Positions 11,595 through 22,094 are shown, counted from the first letter of the stretch. The stretch is DNA of 64,000 nt from Avichristensenella sp031550535 (GCA_031550535.1 JAVBOM010000017.1:1-64000), one strand, 5' to 3'. Numbers and translations: made by a program. Notes: generated by a model not told the origin, from the letters alone.

Positions 11595-12494
11595 ATGAAC
11601 ACGCGGGAAGATAAGGTCTATCGCTTCCTGGGCCATACCCTGATGACGCTGCTCTCGCTGATCGCCGTCATCCCCATCCTGCTGATGCTGATTTCCTCCC
11701 TGACCGACAACGCGGCGCTGCTGCGGAACGGCTATTCCTTCTTTCCCGAGCAATGGAGCCTGTACGCGTACCAGTGGGTGTTCATCACCAACGGGAGCGT
11801 GGTCATGCGCGCGTACGGCGTGTCGTTCGTACTGACCGCCGTGGGCACGCTGTGCAGCCTGCTGATCACCACGCCCCTGGCGTACGGCCTCTCCAAGCCG
11901 AAGCTGCCTTTTCGCGGGATGTTAACTTTCTACGTGTTTTTCACCATGCTGTTCAATGGCGGCCTCGTGCCGACATACATCAACTACACGTCGGTGTTCG
12001 GTGTGAAGGACACGTTCTGGGGGCTGCTGATTCCCGGTCTGCTGATGAACGCGTTCAACGTGCTGCTGATGAAGAGCTATTTCGTCGCGGGCGTTCCGGG
12101 CGAAATCCTGGAGGCCGCGAATATCGACGGCGCGGGCGAGCTGAAAACCATGCTGTCCGTCGCCATCCCCATGGCAAAGCCGATGATCGCGACCATCGCC
12201 ATGTTCGTGGGCATCGCCTACTGGAACGACTGGAACAACGGTTTCATCTACCTGCTGAAGCGCACGGACTTGTTCAGCATCCAAAACCTGCTGAACCGGC
12301 TGATGCAAAATATTCAGATGCTGTCCACCAACGCCCAGCAGGTGAACAACGCGAACGAGGGCCTGGCGAAAATCCCGCAGGGCACGGTGCGTATGGCCAT
12401 GGCGACGCTCGGCATCCTGCCGGTGGTCATCATCTACCCCATGATCCAGAAGAACTTCGTCAAGGGCATCACGCTGGGCGGCGTGAAAGGCTGA
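11595..12494 (+). CDS. ABC sugar permease, YtcP/AraQ type
   Basis: The 299-residue second permease of importer 1. It has about six membrane segments and the EAA loop EILEAANIDGAGELKT. The C-terminus IIYPMIQKNFVKGITLGGVKG is the conserved end of YtcP-like proteins. A GAGGAG ribosome site precedes the ATG, and the gene is 18 bases behind the first permease. Confidence 0.94.
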   Translation: MNTREDKVYRFLGHTLMTLLSLIAVIPILLMLISSLTDNAALLRNGYSFFPEQWSLYAYQWVFITNGSVVMRAYGVSFVLTAVGTLCSLLITTPLAYGLSKPKLPFRGMLTFYVFFTMLFNGGLVPTYINYTSVFGVKDTFWGLLIPGLLMNAFNVLLMKSYFVAGVPGEILEAANIDGAGELKTMLSVAIPMAKPMIATIAMFVGIAYWNDWNNGFIYLLKRTDLFSIQNLLNRLMQNIQMLSTNAQQVNNANEGLAKIPQGTVRMAMATLGILPVVIIYPMIQKNFVKGITLGGVKG

Positions 12495-12509
12495 CAAGGA
12501 GGACACACC

Positions 12510-13367
12510 ATGAAAATCATTCGCGAAGCCCTGAGCGCCGACGGGCGCGTTACGCTGACCGGGTATGTGCAGGAGCCTTCGGAGGAGCTGGAAAGCATGG
12601 CCGTGCGGCCCGCTGTGCTGGTCTGCCCCGGCGGCGCGTACCTCTTCACCTCCGACCGCGAGGCCGAGCCGATCGCCCTGGCGTATGCCGCGCGGGGCTT
12701 CCAGGCGTTCGTGCTGCGCTACTCCGTGGGCAAGGACGCCGCCGGGTGCAAGCCGCTGAAGGAGGCTTCGGACGCCGTCGCCCTGATGCGCCGGAACGCG
12801 GAGGAATGGCACTTGGACCCGCAGAGGATCGCCACGGTTGGCTTTTCGGCCGGCGGGCATCTGGCGGCGTGGGTGGGCCTTTGCGGGGAGCACAAGCCGA
12901 GCGCCATGATTCTGGGCTATCCGGGGCTGGAAATCTGGCGTCCGGGACAGGCGGGCGGGCGCAACCCGCTGCGCGATTCCCTGCTGGGCGAGGGCGCCAC
13001 CGAGGAGCAGGCGAAGGCCCTGAACCTCGCGCAGTACGTGGGGCCGGATTCCGTGCCGATGTTCTGCTGGCACACGGCGGAGGACGCGCTGATCCCGCCG
13101 CAGTCCATCCTGCGCTTCGCCACCGCGTACGCGGACGCGAAAGTGCCGTTTGAGCTGCACATCTTCCAGAAGGGGGAGCACGGGTTGGCGCTGTCCAGCT
13201 ACGTGACCGCCAACGGGCGCAAGTCCATGGACGACCCCGTCGCCGCGCCGTGGGTGGACATGAGCGTCACGTGGTTCTTCCGCAACTTCGGCGAGCCGGA
13301 AATCGTGGATAAACCATACAAAGCGCCCAGCTTCCTGCGGAATATCGTGCCGGGCGGCGCGAAATAG
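12510..13367 (+). CDS. alpha/beta-hydrolase, acetylxylan-esterase-like
   Basis: A 285-residue intracellular alpha/beta-hydrolase of the BD-FAE/Axe-like group. The oxyanion region is CPGGAYLF and the nucleophile elbow is GFSAGGH (Ser113). The late acid and histidine are in HTAEDALIPP and FQKGEHGL. It probably removes acetyl or other acyl groups from imported oligosaccharides. AAGGAGG precedes the ATG; the gene is 15 bases after the permease and closes the operon at a terminator. No signal peptide. Confidence 0.88.
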   Translation: MKIIREALSADGRVTLTGYVQEPSEELESMAVRPAVLVCPGGAYLFTSDREAEPIALAYAARGFQAFVLRYSVGKDAAGCKPLKEASDAVALMRRNAEEWHLDPQRIATVGFSAGGHLAAWVGLCGEHKPSAMILGYPGLEIWRPGQAGGRNPLRDSLLGEGATEEQAKALNLAQYVGPDSVPMFCWHTAEDALIPPQSILRFATAYADAKVPFELHIFQKGEHGLALSSYVTANGRKSMDDPVAAPWVDMSVTWFFRNFGEPEIVDKPYKAPSFLRNIVPGGAK

Positions 13368-13390
13368 GGCCAAGTATCGCGGTGTTTCTC

Positions 13391-13424
13391 GCGGGATCTG
13401 GTGTTGCCAGACCCCGCTTTTGTA
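13391..13424 (+). terminator. rho-independent terminator of importer 1 operon
   Basis: Stem GCGGG-a-TCTGG / CCAGA-c-CCCGC with a TGTTG loop followed by TTTTGT. Confidence 0.82.
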
Positions 13425-13551
13425 TGCCCGCACCCCGAAAACGCGCTTTACTTCGCCTGCCCCCTATGGTAGACTTCATGTGAATTATTAGTCTATTTGT
13501 TCTAAATATTTTATGTAGAAAAGCGATGGATGGGAAACGGAGGGTGGGGCG

Positions 13552-15852
13552 ATGATCGCGCAAAACCTGAACAGGGCGTGGGACTTTTCCTATCGCGGGC
13601 ACTTTGGGGAGTCCGGCTCCGGCACGGTGGACCTGCCGCACGACTGGTCCGTCACCATGCCGCGCCGCCCGGAAGCGGCCTCCGGGGCGTCCGGCGGGTT
13701 CTTCGCCGGGGCGGACCTCAGCTACGAGCGCCTGCTGGAGCTGCCCGGTGAGGGCTTGGCGGTACTGGAGTTCGAGGGCGTCTACTGTAACGCGGAGGTT
13801 CGCCTGAACGGCCATCTCATCCACACGCATCACTATGGCTACACAGGGTTCCTGGTCGACCTGTCGGATATCGCCCTTCGCGGCGCGCCAAACCGCCTGA
13901 AAGTGAACGTATACGCGAACGCGCGGCCCGATTCCCGCTGGTACACGGGCGCGGGCATCTACCGCCCCGTGTGGCTGCACACCGCGCCGTCGGATTGCGC
14001 CGTCCATCCCTGGGGTCTGACGGTCGAAACCGTGTCGCTAACGGGTTCGGCAACCTTGCGGATTAAAGCGGACGTGATGGGCAACCGGGACGGCACGGAA
14101 TTGCGTTTCACCATAACGGACGCGGACGGGCAGACCGTCTACGAGGGATCGGAGCCCGTTGCCGCCGAAGGCGAAACGGCGCACAACCTGACACTCCCAA
14201 ACGCGATGCCGTGGAGCGCGGAATCGCCGTACCTGTACAACCTGCGTTGCGAGCTGACGCGCGGTGGCGAGACATGCGACGTGGCCTCCATGCCCTTCGG
14301 TGTGCGCACCATCGCGCTGAGCCGCGAAGAGGGCCTACGCATCAACGGCGAACGCGTCAAGCTGCGCGGCGGTTGCGTGCATCACGATAACGGCCTCCTG
14401 GGCGCGGCCTCCTTCGACCGTGCCGAGGAGCGCAAGGTGGAGCTGATGAAGGCTTCCGGCTTCAACGCCGTCCGCTGTGCGCACAATCCGCCCGCGCCGT
14501 CGTTCCTGAGGGCCTGCGACCGCCTGGGGATGTATGTCATGGATGAAGCGTTCGACATGTGGCAGGACGGCAAGAACCCCTACGATTACCATACCCGCTT
14601 CCAGGCGGATTGGCGGAACGATCTGGACGCGATGGTCCTGCGCGACCGGCGGCATCCGTCCGTCCTCTTCTGGTCCACCGGCAACGAGATTCCGGAGCGC
14701 GACGGGCGGCTGGACGGGTACAGCGTGGCCCGAAAGCTGGCGGACCATGTGAAGGCCTTGGACGCGTCCCGCCCGGTGACAAACTGCCTGAACCAGGTGA
14801 GCCAGCTTACCGAACTGACGAACCTGGAGCTGAACCTGATCCAGGAGGACCCGGCGTACGACCTCTGGGCCGCGCGCACGGCGCCGTTCACCGTGTGCCT
14901 GGATTTTGTGGGGTATAACTACCTGCTGAGCCGGTACGCGGCGGACGGGGAGAAGTTCCCGGACCGCGTCATCTGCGGCACGGAATCCTTCCCGCTGGAG
15001 ACGCACGACATCTGGCAGGCCGTGAACGCCCTCCCGCATGTGATCGGGGATTTTGTGTGGACAAGCATCGATTACCTGGGCGAGGCGGGCATCGGGCATG
15101 TCTGGCGCGGGGGCGAGACGGGCTTCCTGGGCGGCTGGCCGTGGCACATCGCCCACTGCGGCGACATCGACATCTGCGGCACGAAGCGCCCGCAGTCGTA
15201 TTACCGCGACGCGGTCTGGGGCATCGACAAAGCCCCGTGCATCGCCGTCATGCCGCCGAAGAAGTACGGACAGCCGTGCGACATCGCCCGGTGGGGCTGG
15301 CCGGATGTCGAGCTGTTCTGGGACTTCCCGGGCAGCGAGGGGAAAACCGCCGGGGTGGAGGTCTATTCCTCCTGCGACGAGATTGAGTTGCTGCTGAACG
15401 GCGTGTCCGTTGGCCGAAAGCACACGGAAAAGTGCAAGGGCGAATTCACCTGCACCTATCAGCCCGGATGCCTGAAGGCGGTGGGCTACAAAGCCGGAAA
15501 AGTTGTCAGCGAAAGCGAGTTGACTACCGCCGGGCCCGCCGCGCGTCTGCGCCTGACCGCCGACAGGCAGAACCTTGCCAGCGCGGGCGACATCGCCTAT
15601 ATCACCATCGAGGCGGTGGACGGCGAGGGCCATGTGGCCGCCACGGAGGCCGCCGCCGTCACCGTTTCGGTCACCGGCGGGCGGCTGCTGGCGCTGGGTT
15701 CGCCCGATCCCGTCAGCGAGGAGGGCTACTGCGGCCCTGTCCGCCGCCTGTATAAGGGGCGGCTCACCGCCGTGGTGCTGTCCGATGGAGAAGGGCCGGT
15801 TCGCGTTGCGGCGGAATGTGCTTTTGCGGCGGCTGCCGCCTTGGCGCTATAG
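13552..15852 (+). CDS. glycoside hydrolase family 2 (beta-galactosidase-like)
   Basis: A 766-residue GH2 enzyme. The N-terminal jelly-roll domain (VDLPHDWSV; WYTGAGIYR) and an Ig-like domain are followed by the TIM barrel with acid/base Glu379 (FWSTGNEIPER) and nucleophile Glu478 (CGTESFP). A DUF4982-like domain and a C-terminal Ig-like domain (AARLRLTADR...LLALGSPDP) follow. It would release a beta-linked residue such as galactose or glucuronic acid; the exact sugar is uncertain. GGAGG stands upstream of the ATG. There is no signal peptide. It begins the three-enzyme operon GH2, GH78-like, GH106-like. The AT-rich DNA at 13480-13525 probably holds its promoter, but no clean box pair is seen. 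Confidence 0.93.
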   Translation: MIAQNLNRAWDFSYRGHFGESGSGTVDLPHDWSVTMPRRPEAASGASGGFFAGADLSYERLLELPGEGLAVLEFEGVYCNAEVRLNGHLIHTHHYGYTGFLVDLSDIALRGAPNRLKVNVYANARPDSRWYTGAGIYRPVWLHTAPSDCAVHPWGLTVETVSLTGSATLRIKADVMGNRDGTELRFTITDADGQTVYEGSEPVAAEGETAHNLTLPNAMPWSAESPYLYNLRCELTRGGETCDVASMPFGVRTIALSREEGLRINGERVKLRGGCVHHDNGLLGAASFDRAEERKVELMKASGFNAVRCAHNPPAPSFLRACDRLGMYVMDEAFDMWQDGKNPYDYHTRFQADWRNDLDAMVLRDRRHPSVLFWSTGNEIPERDGRLDGYSVARKLADHVKALDASRPVTNCLNQVSQLTELTNLELNLIQEDPAYDLWAARTAPFTVCLDFVGYNYLLSRYAADGEKFPDRVICGTESFPLETHDIWQAVNALPHVIGDFVWTSIDYLGEAGIGHVWRGGETGFLGGWPWHIAHCGDIDICGTKRPQSYYRDAVWGIDKAPCIAVMPPKKYGQPCDIARWGWPDVELFWDFPGSEGKTAGVEVYSSCDEIELLLNGVSVGRKHTEKCKGEFTCTYQPGCLKAVGYKAGKVVSESELTTAGPAARLRLTADRQNLASAGDIAYITIEAVDGEGHVAATEAAAVTVSVTGGRLLALGSPDPVSEEGYCGPVRRLYKGRLTAVVLSDGEGPVRVAAECAFAAAAALAL

Positions 15853-15888
15853 AGCGGCGCAAAATACATCTTGAACGGAGATAGGACC

Positions 15889-17904
15889 ATGGCGAAATGG
15901 ATTTGGTATCCCGGGGACTATGAAATCCACCATAACCTGCTGCTGCACGCGCGCAGGGAGGAATACTCCGTCCCGTGCTATCCGCCCATCTGGCATCTGG
16001 ACGACTGCTACCGCAACGTGCGGTTTTACGCGAACGTTACGCTCGATAAGCCCGAAACCATCACCGTGCACGCCAAGGGCGCGGGGTACATCAAGCTGAA
16101 CCCAATCGGCGGCACGGCTCTGCGCAACGACATCATGAGCGACACCGCCGGACAGGTCGTGGAAACGATGCACCCGGTGGGCGTGCCGTTCACCGCGCCC
16201 GCCGGTGCTTACGCGCTTTCGGTGCACCTGATGGCGCTCTCCGGCCTGCCCGCGATTTTCATTGACAGCCCCTCCGTGCGGACCGATGAACGATGGACGG
16301 CCGACAACTATGACATGGCGCCCGTGCCCGTAGGCTGCGTGCCCGCGTATGAGCGCGCGGACAGCGACCCCGGCGTGTTCCCGTTCGCGTACGCGCCGAT
16401 CGCGTACCAGGGACAACGGCAGACCGGCGGCGGCACCCTGTACGATTTCGGCAAGCAGACGTTCGCGCGGGTCGCGCTGACAGTCCCTCTTGGGGAGCGG
16501 GTACACCTGTCCTACGGCGAGAGCGAAGCCGAGGCGCTGGACCTCCCGAACACCGTTATCCGCGAGGACTTGACCGGCACCGGGGAACCGCTCGCGCGCC
16601 CGGCCCGGGCGTTCCGCTACCTGTTCATACAGGGCGCGCACAGCGGCCTCGCCGCCGAATACGAATACCTGTCGCTGCCGTACCGCGCGGGCTTCCGCTG
16701 TGACGACGCGCGCCTTGCCGAGATCTGGGATGTGTCGGCGTACACGTTCCACCTGAACAGCCGCGAGTTCTTCCTGGACGGCATCAAGCGCGACCGCTGG
16801 GTGTGGTCCGGCGACGCGTACCAGAGCTACTTCATCAATGATTACGTATTCTTCGACCCGGAGATCACCAAGCGCACGATCCTGGCGCTGCGGGGCAAGG
16901 ACCCCGTGATCGAGCACCTGAACACGATCATCGACTATTCTCTGTACTGGATCCTCTCCATCGAGCGGTTCTACGACACGGTCGGTGACCTGGACTTCGT
17001 GCGCCGCGTTTTCCCGCGCATGGACACGCTGATGGCCTTCTGCATGGCACGCACGGATGAGAACGCGTTCCTTGTGGCGCGGCAGAAGGACTGGCTGTTC
17101 ATCGACTGGGCGGACATCGACAAGACGGGCGCGGTCTGCGCGATCCAGATGCTGTACGCCAGGGCGCTCGCCTCCATGGCGCGGGTCTGCGCGCTGCTGG
17201 GCGAGGACGGGGCGCGCTATGACGCCGCAAGCCGGGACATTCTGGGCAAAATCGACCGCTTTTTCTGGGACGCGGAAAAGGGCGCGTACATTGACAGCTT
17301 CGAGTCCGGCGAGCGCAACGTCACGCGCCACGCGAACATCTTCGCGCTGCTGTTCGGCTATGCGGCGGGCGAAAAGGCGCGGAGCGTCATCCAAAACGTC
17401 ATCAAGAACGACGCCGTCCCGCCGATCACCACGCCATATTTCAAGTTCTATGAGCTGGATGCCATGTGCCGGATCGGCGACATCGGCTATGTGCTGGACG
17501 AGATGCGCGCCTACTGGGGCGATATGCTGGACCTGGGCGCGACAACGTTCTGGGAGGAATACAAGCCCTACCTGAGCGGCAACGCCCACTACGCGATGTA
17601 CGGCGATCCCTACCGCAAGAGCCTGTGCCACGCGTGGTCGGCCAGCCCGATCTATATCATCGGCCGGTATCTACTGGGCGTATATCCCACGTCGCCCGGA
17701 TACGCCACGTTCACCGTGGAGCCGCATCTGCCGTTCGCCCGGGACTACGAGGGCACCGCGCCGCTCGGCATGGACGGCCGGGTGGCGGTGAAGCGAGAAG
17801 GTGGCAAGCTCACCGTGATTGCCGATCGGGAAGGCGGCACGCTCAAGGCGGCGGGAAGGAACCTGCCGCTGCCCGCGGGCCAAGCGGTGACGATCGACCT
17901 GTAA
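15889..17904 (+). CDS. GH78-like alpha-L-rhamnosidase
   Basis: A 671-residue six-hairpin glycosidase. The GH78 signature region is DGIKRDRWVWSGD (starting at Asp297), where the catalytic acid of the family lies. SLCHAWSASPIYIIGRYLLG is the conserved C-terminal barrel segment, followed by a beta-sandwich (PLGMDGRVAVKREGG). It is expected to cleave terminal alpha-L-rhamnose from imported oligosaccharides. The ATG at 15889 has GGAG 8 bases upstream; the TTG at 15871 lacks a site. It is shorter than typical GH78 enzymes because the extra N-terminal beta domains are reduced. No signal peptide. Confidence 0.85.
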   Translation: MAKWIWYPGDYEIHHNLLLHARREEYSVPCYPPIWHLDDCYRNVRFYANVTLDKPETITVHAKGAGYIKLNPIGGTALRNDIMSDTAGQVVETMHPVGVPFTAPAGAYALSVHLMALSGLPAIFIDSPSVRTDERWTADNYDMAPVPVGCVPAYERADSDPGVFPFAYAPIAYQGQRQTGGGTLYDFGKQTFARVALTVPLGERVHLSYGESEAEALDLPNTVIREDLTGTGEPLARPARAFRYLFIQGAHSGLAAEYEYLSLPYRAGFRCDDARLAEIWDVSAYTFHLNSREFFLDGIKRDRWVWSGDAYQSYFINDYVFFDPEITKRTILALRGKDPVIEHLNTIIDYSLYWILSIERFYDTVGDLDFVRRVFPRMDTLMAFCMARTDENAFLVARQKDWLFIDWADIDKTGAVCAIQMLYARALASMARVCALLGEDGARYDAASRDILGKIDRFFWDAEKGAYIDSFESGERNVTRHANIFALLFGYAAGEKARSVIQNVIKNDAVPPITTPYFKFYELDAMCRIGDIGYVLDEMRAYWGDMLDLGATTFWEEYKPYLSGNAHYAMYGDPYRKSLCHAWSASPIYIIGRYLLGVYPTSPGYATFTVEPHLPFARDYEGTAPLGMDGRVAVKREGGKLTVIADREGGTLKAAGRNLPLPAGQAVTIDL

Positions 17905-17935
17905 TCGTTCTTCGTATGTGCAAAAGGAGGCCGCC

Positions 17936-20900
17936 ATGCTGTACCCAAGCCGCGAAAAACCCTTCAGCGAGGCGCTGTTTCGGAACCCCACCCGCGAATA
18001 CCGCGCCGCCCCGTTCTGGTCATGGAACAACAAGCTTAACAAGGACGAGCTGCTCTGGCAGATCGAACAGCTAAAAAAGCTGGGCTTTGGCGGCTTTCAT
18101 ATGCACGTGCGCACGGGCCTGGTGACGCCGTATCTCTCGGACGAGCACATGGACATGGTGCGCGCCTGCGTGGAAAAGGCGCGCAGCGAGGACATGCTGG
18201 CGTGGCTGTACGATGAGGACCGCTGGCCCTCCGGCGCGGCGGGAGGCAAGGTGACGCAAAACCCGGCGCACCGACTGAAGCACCTGCTGCTGACCCGCGT
18301 GCCCTACGGCGGCGAAGCGCCCGCCCTGGCGCACCCCATCACCAAAACCACGACGGGCCGCGCTGAAAACGGGACGCTGCTCGCCGTGTTTGATGTGGAG
18401 CTGAGCGCGGACGGAGGCCTCGCGTCGTACCGCCGGATGGCGCCGGGGGAGCCCGCGCGCGGCTTCGCGCTGTACGCGTATGCCGAGACATCAAAAACCC
18501 TGCCCTGGTATAACAACCAGACCTACGCGGACACGATGTCACCCAAGGCGGTCGGCGAGTTCATCCAGACCACGCACGAGCGGTACGCGCGGGAATTCGG
18601 GAAGGATTTCGGCGGCGTGATTCCGGCCATTTTCACCGATGAGCCGCAGCACTCCCACAAGGGCGCGCTGAACTTTGCCCACGAGGAAAAGGACGTCACC
18701 CTGCCATGGACGGATGACCTGTGCGACACGTTCCGCAGCGCGTATGGCGGCGAGAACCTGCTGGACGGGCTGCCCGAGCTGCTGTGGGAGCTTCCCGGCG
18801 GGCGGCCGTCGCGGCTTCGCTACCGGTATCACGACCACGTGTCCGCGCGCTTTGCCGAGGCGTTTGCCGACCGCCTGGGAAGCTGGTGCGAGGACAACGG
18901 CATCCTGTTCACCGGCCATATGATGTGGGAACCGACGCTGGACAGCCAGACCCGCGCCGTGGGCGAAGCCATGCGCTCCTACCGCGCGTTCGGGCTGCCG
19001 GGCATCGACATTCTCAGCGACTACCGCGAGTATACCACCGCCAAGCAGGCGCAGTCGGCGGCGCACCAGTATGGGCGTCCCGGCGTCATCAGCGAGCTGT
19101 ACGGCGTGACCAACTGGGACTACGACTTTAGGGGCGGCAAGCTCCAGGGGGACTGGCAGGCCGCCCTGGGCGTCACGGTGCGCGTGCCGCATCTCTCGTT
19201 CGTCTCCATGGGCGGCGAGGCCAAGCGCGACTACCCCGCCACGTATAACTATCAGGCCCCGTGGTACGCCGAGTACCCGTACATTGAGGACCACTTCGCC
19301 CGGGTGAGTACCGCCATGACGCGCGGCAGGCCCGTGGTCAGGGTCGGTGTTGTCCACCCTATCGAGAGCTACTGGCTGCGCTGGGCCGACCGCGAGAGCA
19401 CGCAGGACGCGCGGCGGCAGATGGACGATAACTTCCAGAACCTGACCGAATGGCTGCTGCGCGGGCTGTGCGACTTCGACTTCCTCTGTGAGTCCAACCT
19501 GCCGGACCAGTGCGGGGTCGGGAACATCGGCCCGGAGGGTCTGCCGGTTGGCCACATGCGCTATGACGCCGTGATCGTGCCCGCGATGGAAACCATCCGC
19601 GCCACCACGCTGGACAGGTTGGAAGCCTTTGCCGATCATGGCGGTTTGGTGATCTTCGCGGGCAGCGCGCCCACGTGCGTGGATGCCGTGCCGGATGTCC
19701 GGCCCGCCGTGCTGGCCGCGCGCTGCACCCAGGTTGCCTTTGAGCGCCATGCGCTGCTTACGGCGCTTGCGCCCCTGCGGGAAGTGTATATCCGCCTCGC
19801 GTCCGGCGCTCCTTCCGACGGGCTGTTCTACCAACTGCGCGAAGAGGCGGATTGCCGCTGGCTGTTCATCGCCCAGGCGGATAACCCCACCGTCAAGGAC
19901 CTGCCGAAGGAGGCAGTGCTCCGCATCCGCGTCCGGGGGGAATACGCCGTGACGCTGTGCGACACACTGACCGGGGACATCGCGCGGATCGCTTCACGCG
20001 TGGAAGGCGGCTGGACGGTGTTCGAACGGTCGATGTACGAGCACGACAGCCTGCTTCTGCGCCTGGACAGGCGCGATGGATCAGAGGCTGCTGACGCCGA
20101 AGTAACACCCACGCCGCACGCATATGCGCACATGGAACGCTTTTTGGCCCCCGTGCCGATCACGCTGCACGAGCCGAACGTGCTGGTGCTGGATAGGCCA
20201 GAATACGCGCTGGACGACGAACCGTACAGTCCGGCGGAGGAGATATTGCGGCTGGATAAGGCGCTGCGGACGCGCCTGGGCTGGCCGCAGCGCACCGGCG
20301 CGCACGCGCAGCCCTGGGTTCAGCGGGACACCAGCACGCCACACACGCTCCGCCTCCGCTATGCGTTTTACAGCGATGTGCCCGTGGAGCATGTGAAGCT
20401 GGCGCTGGAAAACGCCGAGGCCAGCGAAGTACGGCTGAACGGCAGCCCCGCCTCCGCGCCGGACGGGTGGTATGTGGACAAGAGCATCCGGACCGTGGCG
20501 CTCGGCAGCCTTTCCGAGGGCGAAAACACGCTGGAAATTGCCATGCCCTACGGCAGGAGCGTCGATGTGGAGAACTGCCTGTTGCTGGGCGATTTTGGCG
20601 TGCGGGTGTTCGGCTGCCAGGCGAAAATAACAGCGCCCGTTCGGACGCTGTGCTTCGGGGACATCACGCGGCAGGGACTTCCGTTCTACGGTGGCAACCT
20701 GACGTACCACCTGGAAGCGCGAACGGAGGGCGAGGGCTTCCGGCTCGCGGCCACCCAGTACCGGGGGCATTTGCTGAAAGTCCGCGTAGATGGGGAGGAT
20801 GAGGGCGTAATCGTCTTTTCACCGTATGAACTGGATGTGAAAGGCCTCTCGCCCGGCCCCCACAAGATCGATATGATCTTCTACGGCTGCCGCGTGAACA

Positions 20901-21040
20901 CGTTCGGCCAGTTGCATATCGTGGACAAGGAGACGATGATCTGGGGCCCTGGTTCTTGGCGGACCGAGGGGGCGAACTGGAGCGACGAGTATCAGCTCTG
21001 GCCACAGGGCGTGCTGAAATCGCCGGAGTTGCGTTGGTGA
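17936..21040 (+). CDS. GH106-like alpha-L-rhamnosidase
   Basis: A 1034-residue protein of the large GH106-like group. The N-terminal barrel begins PFWSWNNKLNKDEL, GFGGFHMHVRTGL and DEDRWPSGAAGG. The middle contains GIDILSDYREYTTAKQAQS and GDWQAALGVTVRVPHLSF. The C-terminal half has beta-sandwich, carbohydrate-binding-like domains. It likely acts on alpha-L-rhamnosides, though the GH106 clan is diverse. AAGGAGG lies 5 bases before the ATG at 17936. It is 31 bases after the GH78-like gene. A close paralogue of the same length lies at 27449-30616. There is no signal peptide, unlike secreted Bacteroides members. Confidence 0.85.
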   Translation: MLYPSREKPFSEALFRNPTREYRAAPFWSWNNKLNKDELLWQIEQLKKLGFGGFHMHVRTGLVTPYLSDEHMDMVRACVEKARSEDMLAWLYDEDRWPSGAAGGKVTQNPAHRLKHLLLTRVPYGGEAPALAHPITKTTTGRAENGTLLAVFDVELSADGGLASYRRMAPGEPARGFALYAYAETSKTLPWYNNQTYADTMSPKAVGEFIQTTHERYAREFGKDFGGVIPAIFTDEPQHSHKGALNFAHEEKDVTLPWTDDLCDTFRSAYGGENLLDGLPELLWELPGGRPSRLRYRYHDHVSARFAEAFADRLGSWCEDNGILFTGHMMWEPTLDSQTRAVGEAMRSYRAFGLPGIDILSDYREYTTAKQAQSAAHQYGRPGVISELYGVTNWDYDFRGGKLQGDWQAALGVTVRVPHLSFVSMGGEAKRDYPATYNYQAPWYAEYPYIEDHFARVSTAMTRGRPVVRVGVVHPIESYWLRWADRESTQDARRQMDDNFQNLTEWLLRGLCDFDFLCESNLPDQCGVGNIGPEGLPVGHMRYDAVIVPAMETIRATTLDRLEAFADHGGLVIFAGSAPTCVDAVPDVRPAVLAARCTQVAFERHALLTALAPLREVYIRLASGAPSDGLFYQLREEADCRWLFIAQADNPTVKDLPKEAVLRIRVRGEYAVTLCDTLTGDIARIASRVEGGWTVFERSMYEHDSLLLRLDRRDGSEAADAEVTPTPHAYAHMERFLAPVPITLHEPNVLVLDRPEYALDDEPYSPAEEILRLDKALRTRLGWPQRTGAHAQPWVQRDTSTPHTLRLRYAFYSDVPVEHVKLALENAEASEVRLNGSPASAPDGWYVDKSIRTVALGSLSEGENTLEIAMPYGRSVDVENCLLLGDFGVRVFGCQAKITAPVRTLCFGDITRQGLPFYGGNLTYHLEARTEGEGFRLAATQYRGHLLKVRVDGEDEGVIVFSPYELDVKGLSPGPHKIDMIFYGCRVNTFGQLHIVDKETMIWGPGSWRTEGANWSDEYQLWPQGVLKSPELRW

Positions 21041-21050
21041 CAGAAATTGC

Positions 21051-22061
21051 TTACGGCCGCTTCGAGACGGCGAGCGCCAGCCCGCGCCCCTGGTCGCCGC
21101 ACGCGCAGTAATAGTGGTATACGACGCCGTCATGCTTCAGGACGAACGGCTTGTGCGCGAATTTCCGGTCAAACGGGGCCGACGGCCGGATGAGCGGCTC
21201 ACCGTCCCACCGGGTCCAGGTAACGAGGTCGCGCGAGCAGGCGAACGTGTCGATCGCGGTGGCCTCGCCGCCTTCGCTGTAGGCGATGAAGAAATGCATG
21301 ACCCAGAGATCCTCAAACCGGACGATCTGCGGGTCGCCCGCGATGCTCCAGGCTCCATCGTCCCGGCCGCTGTCCATGATTTCGCACGCGCCGAACCGCT
21401 TCCACGCGCGCATGTCGTCCGACACCGCCATGCCGATGCACTCGATGCCGAACGGCGCGCGCTTGGCGTTGTAGTACATGATAAAGTCGTGGCCCGTCCG
21501 GCGCTCGGGGTCGCGGATCACGCAGCTCTTGTACAGCGTCTTGCGCTCGAACACGCGGGCATCCGGGTCGTCCTGGCGGAGTATCGGTTCCGGGAAGCGT
21601 TCCCACGCCAGAACCTCCTCGATGGTGCCGGAACTCGCCATGCCGATGTGCAGCGGGTCCGTTTCGTACCCGGGCAACCCGCCGCCGATGTAGCTCATCC
21701 AGTAGCGATCGTCATACTTTTCGGGCTTCAGGCTCCCGCCCCATTCGGGGTCGATCAGCAGCATGCCACCGTCCACCTGACAGCCGTCCCAGCCCGAGAA
21801 GGTCTGGCTGAGCAGCTTCCCCAGAACCTCCCAGCGGATCAGGTCGTCCGAGCGCGCCATCCATGTTTCATACCCCTGCTTTTCGGGCGGGTCCCGGGGG
21901 TCCTGGCGCGTGAACACCATGCGCCAGTCGTTTGCCGCCCGGAATACCGTGGCGCAGTCGATGTTCACGCCCTCCTCGCGCAGCGCATAGCCGAGCTTGA
22001 CCGGGGTTTGCATTTCGCCGTATACGCGCCGCATTTCTTCCTGTGTCACGGGCCTTGCCAC
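21051..22061 (-). CDS. five-bladed beta-propeller glycosidase-like protein
   Basis: A 336-residue protein with the repeated blades of the GH43/GH32/GH130 propeller fold (TVFRAANDWRMVFTR; DGGMLLID; DPQIVRFEDLWVMHFF; WDGEPLIRP). I cannot place it in one family. The blade strands resemble GH43-type hydrolases more than GH130 phosphorylases. The GTG at 22061 is chosen because AGGAGG lies 7 bases upstream. It is last in the minus-strand run behind importer 2 but lies beyond that operon's terminator. No signal peptide. Confidence 0.7.
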   Translation of the reverse strand: MARPVTQEEMRRVYGEMQTPVKLGYALREEGVNIDCATVFRAANDWRMVFTRQDPRDPPEKQGYETWMARSDDLIRWEVLGKLLSQTFSGWDGCQVDGGMLLIDPEWGGSLKPEKYDDRYWMSYIGGGLPGYETDPLHIGMASSGTIEEVLAWERFPEPILRQDDPDARVFERKTLYKSCVIRDPERRTGHDFIMYYNAKRAPFGIECIGMAVSDDMRAWKRFGACEIMDSGRDDGAWSIAGDPQIVRFEDLWVMHFFIAYSEGGEATAIDTFACSRDLVTWTRWDGEPLIRPSAPFDRKFAHKPFVLKHDGVVYHYYCACGDQGRGLALAVSKRP

Positions 22062-22094
22062 AATCACACCTCCTGCATATCGTTCCTTGGTTTG